Assembly (NCBI GenBank): GCA_030762895.1
Contig: CM061062.1
Location: 285,878,397 to 285,942,396, forward strand
Direction: 5' to 3'
Source of the DNA: Sophora flavescens
Taxonomy: Eukaryota > Streptophyta > Magnoliopsida > Fabales > Fabaceae
DNA: 64,000 bases
Positions 23,635-37,273 of this stretch are shown piece after piece (position 1 is the first letter of the stretch; each line of letters begins with the position of its first letter). A program made the position numbers and the translations under genes. The notes under the pieces were generated by a model. It worked only from the letters and a program-made list of their open reading frames with translations, searched no databases and was not told where the DNA came from.

Positions 23635-24658
23635 CCTACCAAATTGTGCAGTAGGTGCTAGAAAATTAATGGTATGGCGAAAACTATCTCCAGTCAATAT
23701 TCTTTTTTTGACTAACGATAATTAATTTTTGATAATTAATTTATTAAAATAACGGCTAACAATAATAAATTATGAGTTATGGGTATTTAGTTTTACATTT
23801 TTATTTAAATGAGGCCAATTATATAGAACAAATTAGTGATGAGTATAGGGGCGGGGGTTACGAATATATTTAAATAATTTTACTAGGCTCATAAGTTCGA
23901 ATATTTTATTCAAATTAAATTTTTTTTGAAAGGTATTTTATTCAAATATGAAAAAATATTTTTCAGAAAAGAATTTTTTTTATTAATAATTAAAAGAAAA
24001 CCTATGAAGAAGTTTATTTCGATGAAAATTGATTAGAGAAAGTCCAGAGGTTCATTTAGGAAATGCTTCAAGACACCAACAATATTTTAGTAATTTGTTT
24101 CCAAAAAGAACCATTTCCACCCTCATAGTTTTTCCCTTTTTAGTAACAAAATTTTCGCTATCATTTTATAAAAAAAATTAATATTGTTCATGACAAAAGT
24201 TAATATATTTTTTCACGTGGTTATATATATACATATATATATATATAGAGAGAGAGAGGGGTTTTCTAGCACTTATCAATTAATTTAAAATAGTACATTT
24301 AATATATTGAAAACTAAAAATAAATTATTTTTAATTGAAAACTTTATTTTGGTTTCCTTTAATTACTACTTTTTATTAGGAACCAAAAAAACAAAAAAAC
24401 TACATTTAATTAGGACACTTTAGCATGACCTTTAGGTTCAGTGTAGATGATGACAAGATTAAATTTACAGTTCATAATTCTAATCTTATTTTTACTTTTT
24501 TTCTTGAAATGGTTTTCACTAAAAACCTTAATTTTCATGTTTGGAGCAAATAAAGAATTGAAGCACCAAAATTATAATGATGAATTGAATTGGTGGACGT
24601 CGCTTATGACATGGTTGGAGGTCGTACCCTTGACATGGTCAATGGATACTATCACTTA

Positions 24659-24749
24659 TAACGATGGTCATGGGTTCAACTCCCCCACTAACATAACAAA
24701 TACCAACAATCTAATATTTGCCTATATAAAAAAAAACTAACGATGGTCA
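24659..24749 (+). mobile_element. 5'-truncated SINE-like retroposon with target duplication
   Basis: A 67-bp insert starts with a box-B-like TGGGTTCAACTCCC and ends in an A-rich tail. It is flanked by identical 12-bp direct repeats TAACGATGGTCA (24659-24670 and 24738-24749). The unit resembles a stretch at 46740-46780. This is the layout expected of a truncated tRNA-derived SINE moved by LINE machinery. Confidence 0.65.
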
Positions 24750-25765
24750 AAGGACATTGCGATAGTATGGTTGGAGGATTCTATTGGTGTAATCCTTAGA
24801 TATTATTTTTAACTTTTGTAATTAGAATCTAATTTAAAAATTAAAAATATTATAAGTAGTTATTTTGGAATTCTATTGAACTCAAAATTAGAATTCTAAT
24901 TCTAATATTAACATCAAACAAGAAAATTGGAATCAAGAGATCCATTTCCAATTCGAAGACTCCAATCTAAGCCTAGCTAAGTCAATGAAACGGCACTTTA
25001 TATTGTCAAGATAAAATTTGATTCCAATTCAAACATCAAGTTAATTAATTAGTGATATAAAATAGATAAAACCAGTGGAATAAAAAAATATATATAACTA
25101 AAAAAAACCAGTGGAATATACTATACAATTAAGCATGGTTAATGAAAAAACCAAGATTAAGCAACAACTAAAGCTTGTGATATGACACCTACTTTGATAC
25201 TTTCTTGTCAAAAAAAAAAAGGGCTTGTGATATGCTTGACCTTGAAAAGATGGAACTTTTTTTTTTTTGGAAGCAGGAAAGATGGAACTTGTATCCTCAC
25301 TTAAACTTTAATTCCATTAAAAAAAAAACCCAAGACTATAGTCGTAAACATAAAATTGCACACGTGTGATGTTTAAAGAAAAACACATGTTCAATTTTTT
25401 TTATAACCGTTAACAAATTTAAACATATTCTAACAACATATTCTAACGACTTTTAATGGAAACTTAAGTGTAATTTATGTTAATATATATCGTCATCAAT
25501 GAGTCCATTATTACTATTAAAAACCCTTCAATATCCATTACTACAATGAATTCAGAAATTAAAAAATTATTAATAATGAAATAATATAGGGTTATTATAA
25601 CCCACTTATTCCTCCCCACATTATACATTTTGTCCAAAAGGAAACTCAGGAGTTACAATATTTGGGCTTGGAATAAGCTTCACATCATTTTTCCCTCACA
25701 AACAAACCCTTTGACCTCACCATAAACCAAGTTCTTTCCCATTTTAGTCTCCACCAAAAACCTTC

Positions 25766-27997
25766 ATGAAAGCCATTGTAGGTGGAGTAAATAGTGGCGA
25801 TTCCATTCCATTTCATGGAAGTGGAAATAGAAAGGTCACAAACCCTTCCATGTGTCGTTCAGGTCCTCCTTTAACAGCCATAGAGAGGTTCTTATGGGGT
25901 CAACACCACTTCTCTCAGAAGCAACAACAACATCATGATGTTGCAAAGAACAATGCAAGTGTTTTTGGAGATGAGTTCTACACTTTTGGGTGTTCGGGTG
26001 GTTCAAGTACTTATAGGTTTTTGTGGCCTAACATTCAAGAAGGAACTTTGTTTGGTGAACTCATGGCAAATGAAGAGGCTTTGAATTGGACAGAGCAATT
26101 TCCTTCCTTATGTCTCAAAGAAGATATGCAAGTTTTAGGGAAGAATGTGAAAGTGGGGGGAAGAAGGCCTAAGAAAGTGTCTTCTATGTCTTTGATTAAA
26201 GGACGATGGACTGAAGAAGAGGACAGGTTGAGTACAATGAACAACTTTTTTTTTAATCTTATATGTATATATGTATGTATATTATAGATTGATTCTTGTA
26301 CATTTTCACTAAAATTTTAAGGTGATTTTTTATTTTTATTTAATTGAAGGAAACTGTTAGAGTTGGTGAAGCAATATGGTATAACAAAATGGTCTCAAAT
26401 AGCTGAGAAATTGGAGGGAAGGGCTGGCAAGCAGTGTCGAGAGAGGTGGCATAATCATCTGCGACCAAATATTAAGGTTTTGTTACTCCCTCTCATCAAT
26501 CATTTTTTTGATTATGGTATGCATTTTGATGCTAATTTCTTCTCATGTTCTATATATGTTAAGTAAGTTTCAATTTGGGCATGATCTCTTCCAAGTTTTG
26601 AGCAATAGACTTTATAACCAATTAGAATTTAACAAAGATTTTTTTTTAAGATTATAATGAAATATATATTTCCTTAATATATGGAACACCTAAATATAGA
26701 TTCATATTTTCAAAAATCTAATCTCCGTATCTCCATGTTGTTCACTCCACATCTATTTTGTTTATATATCTTCTTAATTGCTAGCATGTAAACTTGTTTA
26801 TTCAAAGATCAATATTGGGTCATATTGATATTTTCGTAATTAATCATTCATATGTTTCCTATTTTACTATTTAGATATACTGCTTCATCTCTCAATTCTG
26901 ATGTTCCTCCTAAAATCATGCTTGCATTATTAATACAAAGATTAATTTTGTTATTTTAACCCAAGTAACAGTTCAAGGATATGTTAACTACTTTTTTAGT
27001 CAAGCATCAGTGTGTGTATGATATTTTATTTCTTTTTACTTTCATAAATTTATAGATATAGCATGTGTTTGGTACTCAATTTGTATGAAAAAAATGGCAA
27101 TTATACTGTAGAACATGTAAACTCTCATGTTCATGTTCCTCGTCTACTTAATTATTGCAGAAAGATAGTTGGAGTGAAGAAGAAGAGAGGATCTTAGTAG
27201 AAATCCATGCAAAGGTTGGAAACCATTGGGCAGAGATAGCAAAGTACATTCCTGGAAGAACTGAGAATGCCATAAAGAACCATTGGAATGCCACCAAAAG
27301 GAGACAGAATTCAAAGAGAAAGAACAAAAGACCAGCAAGCTCAAATGGAAAGCCACAATCAACAATATTTCAAGACTATATCAAATGTAAGAGTACTCTT
27401 GCTAGCACCAACTTCATCAACCCAATTACATCAACAACAACTACCACAGATATCTCTAATGACATTGAAGCAGCAAGCCAATTAAGTCTCTTGTTATCTC
27501 AACCCTCTGAATCTATTACCAATGACAATAATATCTCATCATCACCACTCATAGATCATGAATCATATGATGATGAGATACTCTTCATGCAACAACTTTT
27601 CAAGGAGAATAAAGGTGTTAAGCACTCCAAGAATTCTTCACCATGCTACAACAACTTCTTGGGTTATTGCCAAACTACTAATAATGGTGATCAGGTACTC
27701 ACTGATGTGGCTGAGTGTGGTTTTGTCCATTCCAATCCAAACCCAAATTCATATAACATGTTATTTGATGAGAGCCTCGACCCTAGAAAGAAACTCACTC
27801 CAACTCCTCCAATCAATTACATTGATCTCTATCTCTCAAACTTGCTGAATGGAGCTTCCAGTTCTTCATCACATTACTGTGATTATGAGAATCAAAATCT
27901 TAACACTGATTTGAAGCAGGGGGGTGATCAAGAATGGTCAGAAGGCAAGAGAGAGATGGATTTGATAGAAATGGTTTCATCCAAGTTTTTCCACTAG
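25766..27997 (+). CDS. R2R3-MYB transcription factor, MYB98/64/119 type
   Basis: Exons are 25766-26226, 26350-26476 and 27161-27997. Introns are GT..AG, and the joined frame encodes 474 residues. R2 (about residues 142-195) has W at [18 protein letters not shown] and [11 protein letters not shown]3 (about 196-247) has [24 protein letters not shown] and NHWNATKRR. The first R3 helix keeps a tryptophan, as in the Arabidopsis MYB98/64/119/115/118 clade. The N-terminal motif [12 protein letters not shown] and the basic NSKRKNKR...FQDYIK after R3 also fit this clade. The C-terminal half is rich in Ser/Asn and probably regulatory. Arabidopsis relatives act in the female gametophyte and seed. The start is the first ATG after an upstream region with no in-frame extension. 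This is the only gene here that looks intact, and it has no close neighbours. Confidence 0.9.
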
Positions 27998-28224
27998 CAG
28001 CTTCTGTTCTGATGAACCTAAATTAGGGTTTGCTTTAGTCATGGCTTTTATTCTAGTAGACTTTGGAATAATATGCTAGTCCTATTAGTGGGTTAACATT
28101 TTGGTTAATATCTTGCATGGGAAATAAAATAGATGTCACACGATGTTAGGCTGTTGTTTAATGGTGTTACTTCGTAGGATTGGCTTAGATGTTAGGTCTT
28201 GTATCTGGTCGTTTGTGTTATTTT

Positions 28225-28230
28225 AATAAA
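28225..28230 (+). other. Poly(A) signal candidate of the MYB gene
   Basis: AATAAA lies 228 bp after the stop codon, in a T-rich context typical of plant 3' ends. Another AATAAA-like word lies at about 28122. Confidence 0.45.
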
Positions 28231-31200
28231 AGAGTTTTGTTAATCAGTATTCTATACAGGTTAAAGGATTCAACAAAAAGTTTTTATTAGAAAACTAAAT
28301 ATTATATTTAAAATTTTGAATATACCATTTTCTAATATTGAAACTTTCTAGGATGTTGATGTTGGAAAATTTATTTATTTCAAAATAATTTTCTATCTCA
28401 AAAAGGTTTTGATATTTCACTTTATTAGAATTTATTTTTCCTGCATTTCCTTTAATGTCATAATCTCTTTTATTTACATTGTCTCTTTTAATAATATTTA
28501 TTTATTCAATTAAATAAAAAACGTTTGAAGTTTATCAGAGTAAATAGTTTTTCAATTTATATGTGTACCTTTTGTTATTAATCTCGTCATTTACATATTT
28601 TAAATGTTGAAAACGGTAACCTTTTGCAAGACTACATATATAATATGTGGCTTAATAGAATAACATGGGGATTTTTCGTCTTTCAGCTTTTGATGGAAGA
28701 GAAAATTGTGGGATTTAAAACTCTTGAGCCATGGAGATTTAGAAAAGTTTTCTCTTGTTTTCTTTGTTTCTAAATATATCAGAGTTAACGTAATTATTGT
28801 TGTTTTGGTACCCGGAATAATATGATTATTCTGGAAGAATCTGTTATATCCTAAGGGGTTTCGCAATTTGAGGCAATTAATTGTGGGTTGGGCGAAATGA
28901 TAGAATGACTTATACACGTCTCAGACTATAAACAAATTATTCATCTTTTTTTATATTTATTTTATTTATTTATATCATTTTATTTATTATTTTTACAACT
29001 GTTGATTAGTATTCTCATTTAGAAAAGTGATAATGATTCGTTTGGTTTAGTTATTATGGCTAAATTAATTGCAATTTAGGGCAATTTTCCCATCATTTCA
29101 TGTCGGATGCTTAATAGTTAAGAAAAATGTTTTATACCACTTATATTGATATAAACCGTAAGTGTGGTTAAATATCAAAATATATCATATATGAAGTCGG
29201 AGGAATAGATGTATGGATACAAATGCGAGCGGGATAATGGTTGTGAATGTTTAGATAAGACAGAAGATCTCCATCCTTAGATAACAGTGCTGGCTGAATA
29301 ATTAAATTTTAAGGTTAATATTGTTATTACTTTGTTGGTCAGATTCTATGGACAACAACGTTTGTTAGAAAATAGGGTCTGGTCTGCAACAAAGAAGAGA
29401 AGAACAAGTGACATGCGCACCCTCCAAGGCATGTAAGAACACTAGGCTTTAGGTTCGATTAGCCCCCACCAATCTCTCCTTGTAGATTGGATGCAACCGA
29501 CGAATCCCCTTCAGGATACAATGGAACCTTGGTTTGGTTTGCACACCCTAAACCAAGTGTATCGTCAATGGCATTTTACAGAATAATAGTTTCTTTAATT
29601 CTCTCTGTGCATTAAGGGAAGAAAGGAAGTGATTTGGAATGGAGAAGGCTAATCCAAATTCGGATGCCTTTCCTGCATGCAGAGTGGTTCTATTTATGGA
29701 CCAACTCATGACCTTTGGTGAAAGAAAACAATCCTCTAAGGGTGATGAGGCAATGCAATCGAACATAATATTTAAATATTATCAACCAGTAACATTTTAT
29801 ATATTCCATGTAGTAGCCTGGTGGCCAGCCCTCCTGTCTTATAACATGATGTGCATGGTTTGATTCCCATTGGGTGCAACCATTCATTTTTATTTTTATT
29901 TTTGACCATTTAATAAAACTGGTCGTTTGCCACCATACTAACACATCAATTGATGTAATGCATCAACCATTATATGTATTTAACGTCGCGTTGTGGTTGA
30001 TTTGGGGACTAATTATATTAATGGTGAAAATTTGATTAATTAAAAAAATAATTAATGAATTTTGAATTTTAAGTTTTGATATTTAATCAATTAATAAAAT
30101 TATAACAAATTAGTTATATAAGGAAAGAAATTCAATGTATCAAAATACATAAGCGACAACTCAAATCAATAAGGGACAAATTCAAAAAAGAACATCAATG
30201 CAAATTAGATATTCAAGTGAATCAACAGAGGGTCCAAATTTCAATTGTATGAATTAATTGATTTCCAATTTTCTTCTCTTTAAAAAACAAAAATAATATT
30301 AGGAATTAATAGTGCATTGAGGTAAAAAAAAATTATTTAATGGATCTATTTCTGGCTTCATCGTACATGGTTTATAACCATGTAGAGAAGTTGTTTCAGT
30401 TTATTAAAAATTCAGTTTTCTAAATTTCAAAGTTTTTTCTTTTTCTTTTTTGATTGCTGGTTCACAACAGAAAGATAGAGATGGTGAGAGACTCAGATGA
30501 TGTATATAGAGAACGCAGGCATGTCACCTTCTCAAATGTCGTGAAGTTTTTACTCATCTGTCGCCAGTGCAGAGAGGATGATAGAGAGGTGTTGAATATT
30601 TAATCTTATTTCAAATGTTTAAATTGCAATTTTAAATTAACGATAATAACTTTCTTTTATTATAATTATAATATAATATGATTTGATTTGATTTAATAAT
30701 TTGATTCCTTTGACAGTTCTTTAACCATGTGTACAATATTATATGGTTATATTATTGATTGATCATTCATTAGCTGAGCATTTGACTTCTTTATAGTAAC
30801 CTTTTTTTTTACGTGATTTTGCATTTTAAATGAGAATGAATGGTGGAATTTGTTGCCCATTCATTGCTTCATTTTATTGACTTTTTTCCAATGGACGTAT
30901 CTTTATATGAACATGCAAAACTGAGATGAGATTATATTGCTATTTATTGGCTTTTGTTATATTTGAATGAATTTGGTAACGTTATTTTGAATGGAAATAA
31001 ATGTTATTTACATTAAGACCAATTTTTACGTTAACCATTAGATGAAAATATTAACGATGCAATGTCTCTAACGGTGGCCTTCAATTTTTGTTTATAAATA
31101 TCTTTTGTGGTCGACGGTACTTTTAGAGTTAAATCCGTGCAAGTTATTAGAAAAACTTATTTTTCATCTTTGCTCTTGGTTTTTCTTCTCCTTCCTGGGT

Positions 31201-31377
31201 TAAGTATTTTATTCTTATATTGTTGTTCTCATAGCTAGGTTCTGATCGAGATGAGAACAAGCTAGTGTCAAACATAGCCAAAAGTTAGTCCTAATGATGG
31301 GTATTAGCGTAGTATCTATAATCCCCAATTCATAATTGATTTTGTTTTGATTATAAACTAATTACCCATTTAGAAGC
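28231..31377. other. AT-rich intergenic region
   Basis: No credible gene. One SINE-like unit lies at 29805-29930. Elsewhere I see only short A/T-rich stretches and no tandem structure. Confidence 0.6.
29805..29930 (+). mobile_element. tRNA-derived SINE-like sequence
   Basis: A box-A-like TAGCCTGGTGGCCAGCC (29814-29830) and a box-B-like GGTTTGATTCCC (about 29859-29870) are spaced as in a Pol III promoter, followed by a T-rich tail (TTTTTATTTTTATTTTT). I did not find clear target duplications. Confidence 0.5.
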
Positions 31378-32743
31378 TGTAATATCCTGACTTCCAAAAT
31401 GATACTACTAACTAATAATATATAAACCTGGTTATAGCATCAGGAATAATAGTTAAACATAGGAAATTTTAAAAATAAGTGAAACAAATTTGTACAAAAT
31501 ATTTTTGTAGAGTTGAACATATAATTGGAATTAATTTAATACAAATAACCATTTAACCCCTAATCAACAATTCAATTTCATGTAAACATTGACTCCTAAT
31601 AAGACTCCAACTTTGATCCGGTTATGAAAACTAACGTATCTTGGGACACTATTGGGTGACTGTCAAGCAATCTCCCGAACTTGCTTATCAGTTTCCAATA
31701 TGTACCTGTTATCTGAAACAAAGAGGAGCCTAGTGAGAAATGAATCTCAATGAGTTCCTGCTTCAAGCAAAGCATATTAGTAAACAATATATTGTGTTTA
31801 ATTGTCCTCGTTGAATTACATATACTTACTTATATGCACACATATCAAATTAACCTCACGTAGTGGTAAAGTTTCTCATAGCCAACTTACCTCTCCATTT
31901 TGTCAGGCGTGCACTCCGTGGACTAAAGCAGGCTAAAGTATGACTACTCAAACTTTATACCACTACGGAATTATTCTCTTATAACTCACCTTTCATCACC
32001 AGCTCTTTCTACTGGGTCCTTGCTCGGATTGAGTTATTTACTGAATGTGAATCTAAGCATGGGCATTTTAAGTAGAAAAACCTTTACTAGGTACCTCAAG
32101 TGTGAGCGGAAATAAGGCACGCATAGTTTAAACCGGTTGATATGGCAGTCAGAGCTCTATGACAACAATTAGGCATCCCTTAATTGTTATTACCATATCC
32201 TGGCCTCCAAAAATGAAGGACTTACAAAAATATCCCACCCACAAAATATTGTGGCCTTAAAGAATGGCTAGAATAGTTTTAAAACCTTAGGTTTCACTAA
32301 ACATAGACCATTTTAAGTTTTTAATGACATGCTATGATTCATTTTCTTGTACTCTTCCCAAATGGAAGTCAAATGGATTAAATATTCATCAATCATACCA
32401 AGATGATAACTTCATTAAACATGCACAAAAAAAACAAAGAGTGAAGACATAGCACAAATGGAAATGTCACACCTTCGTATTGCAATTCACACCAACCAAA
32501 TCACCATGCAACAATCGCTAAGGTAGATCATACAGCCAGAAAAAGCACCATACAAATTGCACATATACATATTATTCATGGTTGGATAGAATTAAAACAC
32601 ATAGGAATATATTCCACACAAATCAAGTACCCATATGCTCACAGTTATGTCAACAGAATTTACAGCAACTTGGAACTGGGTTTTCTCCACAAAAACTTCA
32701 TCAAAATTAGAACTTCTAGAGCCTAAATTGTAACAAGGTAAGC

Positions 32744-34155
32744 TGATAAGTGTGATTTCACCTCATTTTCCATGTACATTTCTGCATGCATTTGCATATA
32801 GTTAGGCCAATTTAGTGTTGATTTTGTATAGTTTTTCCTTTGGAACGGATGAGGTGGTTTCTGGTGTTGTTTTGCAGGATTTAATGGAAAAATGCTCAGA
32901 AATTAGCCTTGATGGAGCTTGGATGAAAAAGAGCCTAAAAAGAGAAGAAATTGAGCCAAGCATAATTCTGGTGATTCGCCCCGCGAGCCTGGATTCGCCC
33001 CGCGACCCTGAGAGCTGACTGTTGGAGAAAATGCAAGCCTTTCTGGTTCGCCTCGCGAACCCATGTCTCGCCTCGCGAGTCTGCAAACAGAAGCCATCAC
33101 GCCCAGGCCCTGATGCTCCTCACGGGCGTATTGAAGAAAAACCTTTCGGTCTCGCGTCGCGAAGAAACTCTCGCCTCGCGAGAGCTCAATTCTCTGAAGC
33201 GAATTTTTAATATTCGCCTCGCGAGACATGTCTCGCCTCGCGAATGCGCGCAGCACTGACTGGTATAAGTTGTTGTTTTAGGGCAGAAAAGGGGGAGCTT
33301 TTGGTGGAGAGAGCACTTGGGGACTTGGAGGCTGCGGCTGAGATAGGGTTCCAGCCCTAGAAGGGGAGATTTCCTTGCTCTGGGAATGGAGGAAGCTTGT
33401 CTATGAGTGTTCTCCGTCCCTTTTCTCATTCTCTTTTGTATTTCCTTTTATCATGAGTAGTTAAATCCCCATTATTGGGGTTAGATGTAGCTTTTCTGAA
33501 CTTGTTGTATTTGATTTGGTGTTTTAATGCAAGTTTCTATTTCCTTATGAGTATGTGATTCTGTTCTTAATGCTTTCCTTGGATTAGCTACCCATAGGAA
33601 TGATATGTTGCTTTGATAGATGACTGAAAGGTTGGTGTTAAGGCATGCTTATGAATCATATGCCAAGTAGTTCAAGAATCTAGACATAGGTGTTGAATGC
33701 TTGCAATCTTATAAGTCTTGACTTAATGCAAAATCACAGATTAATCCACCTAAGACATTAGGGTTTGATTTGGGGTTTTAGGCTCAATGCACCTAAGACA
33801 TTAGGCTTGAGTACTTTAGAAAAGACTTGATTGTCATAATTGAAGTAGTGCTTGTGTTGATTACCATTTCATTGCAATTAAGGGAGGATTAGTGTAGTCT
33901 AACCCTAACAATCTTAGCCACATCTCTGTTTGCCTTCCAAGTGTTCGATAAAATTCCCAAAAGACCAAAAATATTGTTTTGCTTTCTTTATTTTCTGTTT
34001 TGATATTTCATACCATAGTTTAGTCTAGATAGTTGTTGAGTTTGTGAATTGGTAATTGACAACCAATCCCTGTGGATACGATAACCGGTCTTACCACCGT
34101 ATTACTTGATTGCGACGAGGTGCACTTGCCTTTATATTCTAAAAATCACGCATCA
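32744..34155 (+). repeat. Athila-type solo LTR (1412 bp)
   Basis: It starts TGATAAG at 32744 and ends ACGCATCA at 34155. TAAGC flanks it on both sides (32739-32743 and 34156-34160), a perfect 5-bp target duplication. It shares its start, a CTGACTGTT block, an ACGGGCGTA block and paired CpG-rich motifs with the LTRs at 53860 and 57697, so it belongs to the same family. A TATAAG lies at 33264. The frames over 32802-33429 are shadows of the GC-rich motif block. Confidence 0.9.
32965..33246 (+). promoter_or_regulatory. Paired CGCCTCGCGA motif cluster upstream of a TATA box
   Basis: Eight copies of a CpG-rich motif (consensus TCGCCTCGCGA, containing the palindrome TCGCGA) are arranged as four close pairs between 32965 and 33246. 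TATAAG follows at 33264. The surroundings are AT-rich, so the block stands out. The position suggests an LTR U3 enhancer; this is inference. Confidence 0.65.
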
Positions 34156-35832
34156 TAAGCCTATTTTCTAATGGCACAAGAATGGTTTCAATCCAGTAAC
34201 TGTACAGGGGGTTATGGCTATAACACTACAACAACATAAAAAACAAATTCTCTGTTCTTGGCAGCAACTTGCAAGCCTGTTTTCTCCTTCAATACTTAAC
34301 GAAATTTAGTCATTCTAATGTCTATTTCGTATAAAATTTTGTATAGTTTCCAAAGGTTCAAGAATCATTTCAAAACGATCTCTGTAGAACAAGTTATAGA
34401 CAAATTACTTACAGGATGTCAATACGGGTTTGAAGGTTAATTTATCCCCCCTTATCACTTTCACCCAAAACAGTCTCCTATCCTTGCATGCAATCAAAAT
34501 AATCAATGGTTCCACACATCTTGCAACATCAAAATAAGCATGCAACATAAGAAATAAAGCACTTAGCAAATAGTTGGGATTTATGGTCACCCAATGTTAC
34601 AAACAACAAGAACTCACATATCATTTTATAGCTTAAAAACTAATGACCTAAAGCAAAATTTCAGCAGTTTTTAGTTAACTTCTACGATTTTATTAAAATA
34701 CCAAACGAGGTCAGATTTAGACAAACGACCCCTCTATGGAAAGATAAACAAGTATAGTTTATGAATAAAATTTTAGTCTTGGAGAATAGCCTTCCAAAAA
34801 TTACAGTTTTGATATGAAATCCTCTGCACTCAGAAAACAGGACAGCTGCAATACCTTAACTTGTAACAGGTTTTTCTCCATCAATACTCAATGAAAAATA
34901 GAAAAATCAGTGTCTAAAGTGTAGTATTTCGAGTCTACTTTCTAACAAAATCAGAACCATACCAAACAGAGCACTATAGAAATAGTTACAAATAAGACAT
35001 TACACATATGTCTATACGGGTTTTTGGGACTTTTCTCAAACAAGTTACATGCATGCAATTGAAATAATTTATATCATCAATATGTACTCAATTGACTTCA
35101 TAGAATCAAAATGTAGATACCAAATCAAACAATGAAAGCAAGCAAATCAAAATTCCTAAGCTTGGATTTATGGTTACCAAGCACTAAACTAAGGAAACTC
35201 ACATGATTGAAGCTAGAAAATGAAGACTTGGTGGTTATGGAAGCAAAGTTGTAGATGTTGATCTCCCTAGGGTTCCTCCTTAATATGATTATAGTTCCCC
35301 TTTTTTGGTCTTCAATGCAGCTGCTCCTAGCTCTCAAGGAAAGGAAAATGGTGTAGGTCTCATGGTAGTTATGGAAGGAATGGAGAAATAGAGTGGTGGG
35401 GTGATGGTGTGTGTGTTGTCTGAAATTTTTTGAGGGAGAAGAGGGGAAGGAGAAAATGAAGGGAGTTTTTTTTTTTCAGAAAAGGGAAGGTGAGGGTGAG
35501 GGAGAGTCTTCTGATTTATTTAAGAGAGGAGAGGGGTATGCATAGTAAAATAGGGGGTGTGACTAGCAAATTAATAAAATCAACTTTTTTGAAATAAATA
35601 AAATATTTGGGATATCTTAGAGTTAGGTACTTTCATAAAATAAATTCTACCCTTTATAAATCTCAAAATAATTATATTTTCTTACTAAAATGTCTCTTAG
35701 CCAAATAATATAATTTGAAACTAAATTATAAAATATTATTTTATAATTATCAAACACAAATAATTATCACTGTACAAAATAAATTGAACAGTTTAATAAT
35801 AATTATCCCGCTTCTAAAACTGGTATATGACA

Positions 35833-36529
35833 GAAACAAAAGGTTTCATCATTATTGGAGGCAATTATAAATATAATTATAATAATTTATAATAACATTA
35901 GCATTTATCATAATTATAATTATAAAAATTTTATAATCAATGACATTAAATAAGTGATTATCGTTCATGATTTAAATTTAAATAATTTGAAATGAAAATT
36001 GGAATGAAAGGTTACAAATTGATTAATTTTTATATGAATTAAAAGGATATGACCGGTTTTGATATCGGTTTATGCTAGGATTTATGTCTTTTTTCATTTA
36101 AACATCAATTATTGAATTGTAATTGCTACATTGGAAAATGAGAGCCTTAGTATACCTTTTTCTTTAATTGGAGCTTGGTTTTACCCTTTTAAAATTATGA
36201 GGCCATATTCTTTGTGAGACATCAATTATTTAATTATATTTATAATTGAACCAGTTAAACTTAAATGTTTGATTAGTAAATTTTAAATAAGTTTATTTCA
36301 TTTTCTTTTTATAAATTATTATTATAATTTAGTTTTCTTAAGATAAGTCTATTAGTATAACAATTAAATTTATAATTTTTCTCTTTCAAATAATTTTATT
36401 TCGATGAAATAATTTCCTTTCCCAAGAGCAATTTTTTATTCCCTTTCCTTATTGAGGTAGAAACAAATCGTATTTATGAGACATTTTTTTCTCTTACATC
36501 ACATTTCCTGTTTTTCTTCTCAAGATGAT
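35833..36529. other. AT-rich intergenic stretch
   Basis: Very AT-rich, with no coding potential and no repeat boundaries that I can define. Confidence 0.55.
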
Positions 36530-36540
36530 CTCGGGAGTGT

Positions 36541-37273
36541 TTGGTCTTTAGGCACTTGGAATCTGAATCCTGGCCTTCTAAGATTGTCACAGTGGACAGG
36601 GAGAACATTGTCCATCCGAGGAGAGATCCAACTGTCTTAAGCATTGAAACTATTCTGCCAACAGAAAAGATTAAGAGTAGGATGGTCCAATTGACCCAAA
36701 CCCACTTTTGGGATTTATCCAACCTGATTCAAACACCAAGGTAGCTGATACTTTGGCTAAGGATAATAATGATGTTGATCAATTCTCCTCGAGGATTCTC
36801 CAATCTGGAACTATAGATGGGAATTTATCATAGAATTCAGAAAATAGTGATGAAATGGTTAGGGAAACGCCTCCCAGCCTTGACCATTCAATTCGAAACC
36901 AACTCAATTCTATAGATAATGAGCAGAATAGAATCATAATGAGCAGCCTTGACCACTTTCCTCTTACAATAGTGCAGTAGTAAGGGGTTTGAATATAGTG
37001 GGAAAATTCTGGAATTCAGATGATATGGTAGTTGAGGACTCAATCTCTAATGACTCTAGTATTCAAGACTCTAATCTGAGAAGGATGGATGCAAACAAAT
37101 ACCTGCTAGATAATAAGGCAGGAAATTTCTCCAATGATGATGGCTTCACTAAGGTCCTGACAAAGTCTCAAAAGAAGCATCAAAGACAGAAGCAAGCTAA
37201 AGCTGCTCTTCAACAAAAACCAAATTTGGTTAAGAAAAACAAGTCCAGAGCAGGCCCAAATTTGCGAGCTTAA
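36541..37273 (+). pseudogene. LINE ORF1-like remnant
   Basis: Frames at 36541-36744 and 36989-37273 precede the endonuclease. The second has a lysine/glutamine-rich end (SQKKHQRQKQAKAALQQKP) suited to nucleic-acid binding, and its stop lies next to the ATG at 37273. No CCHC knuckle is visible. The assignment rests on position. Confidence 0.5.

Larger units (their letters stand above)
21659..25765. other. AT-rich intergenic region
   Basis: No credible gene. It contains a Helitron-like 3' end (23598-23634), a short retroposon with direct repeats (24659-24749) and poly-A/T and TA runs (24221-24250). The stretch 25000-25765 is the upstream region of the MYB gene; I do not see a TATA box I would defend. 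Confidence 0.6.
31378..35832 (-). repeat. Reversed solo LTR hosting a nested solo LTR
   Basis: Read on the minus strand it starts TGTCATATACC at 35832 and ends GGATATTACA at 31378. The 5 bp outside are GAAGC on the left and GAAAC on the right, a target duplication with one change. Without the nested 1.4-kb element it is about 3.0 kb, and it has no internal region. An inverted repeat AACAATTA/TAATTGTT near 32163-32189 is the kind of hairpin seen in the other chromovirus-type LTRs. Family membership is inferred from the ends and layout. Confidence 0.7.

Noticed and set aside
32802..33429. Overlapping frames on both strands rich in Arg and Ser
   Set aside because: They are shadows of the CpG-rich motif cluster in an Athila-type LTR; the same frames recur at 54030-54565 and 57867-58400.
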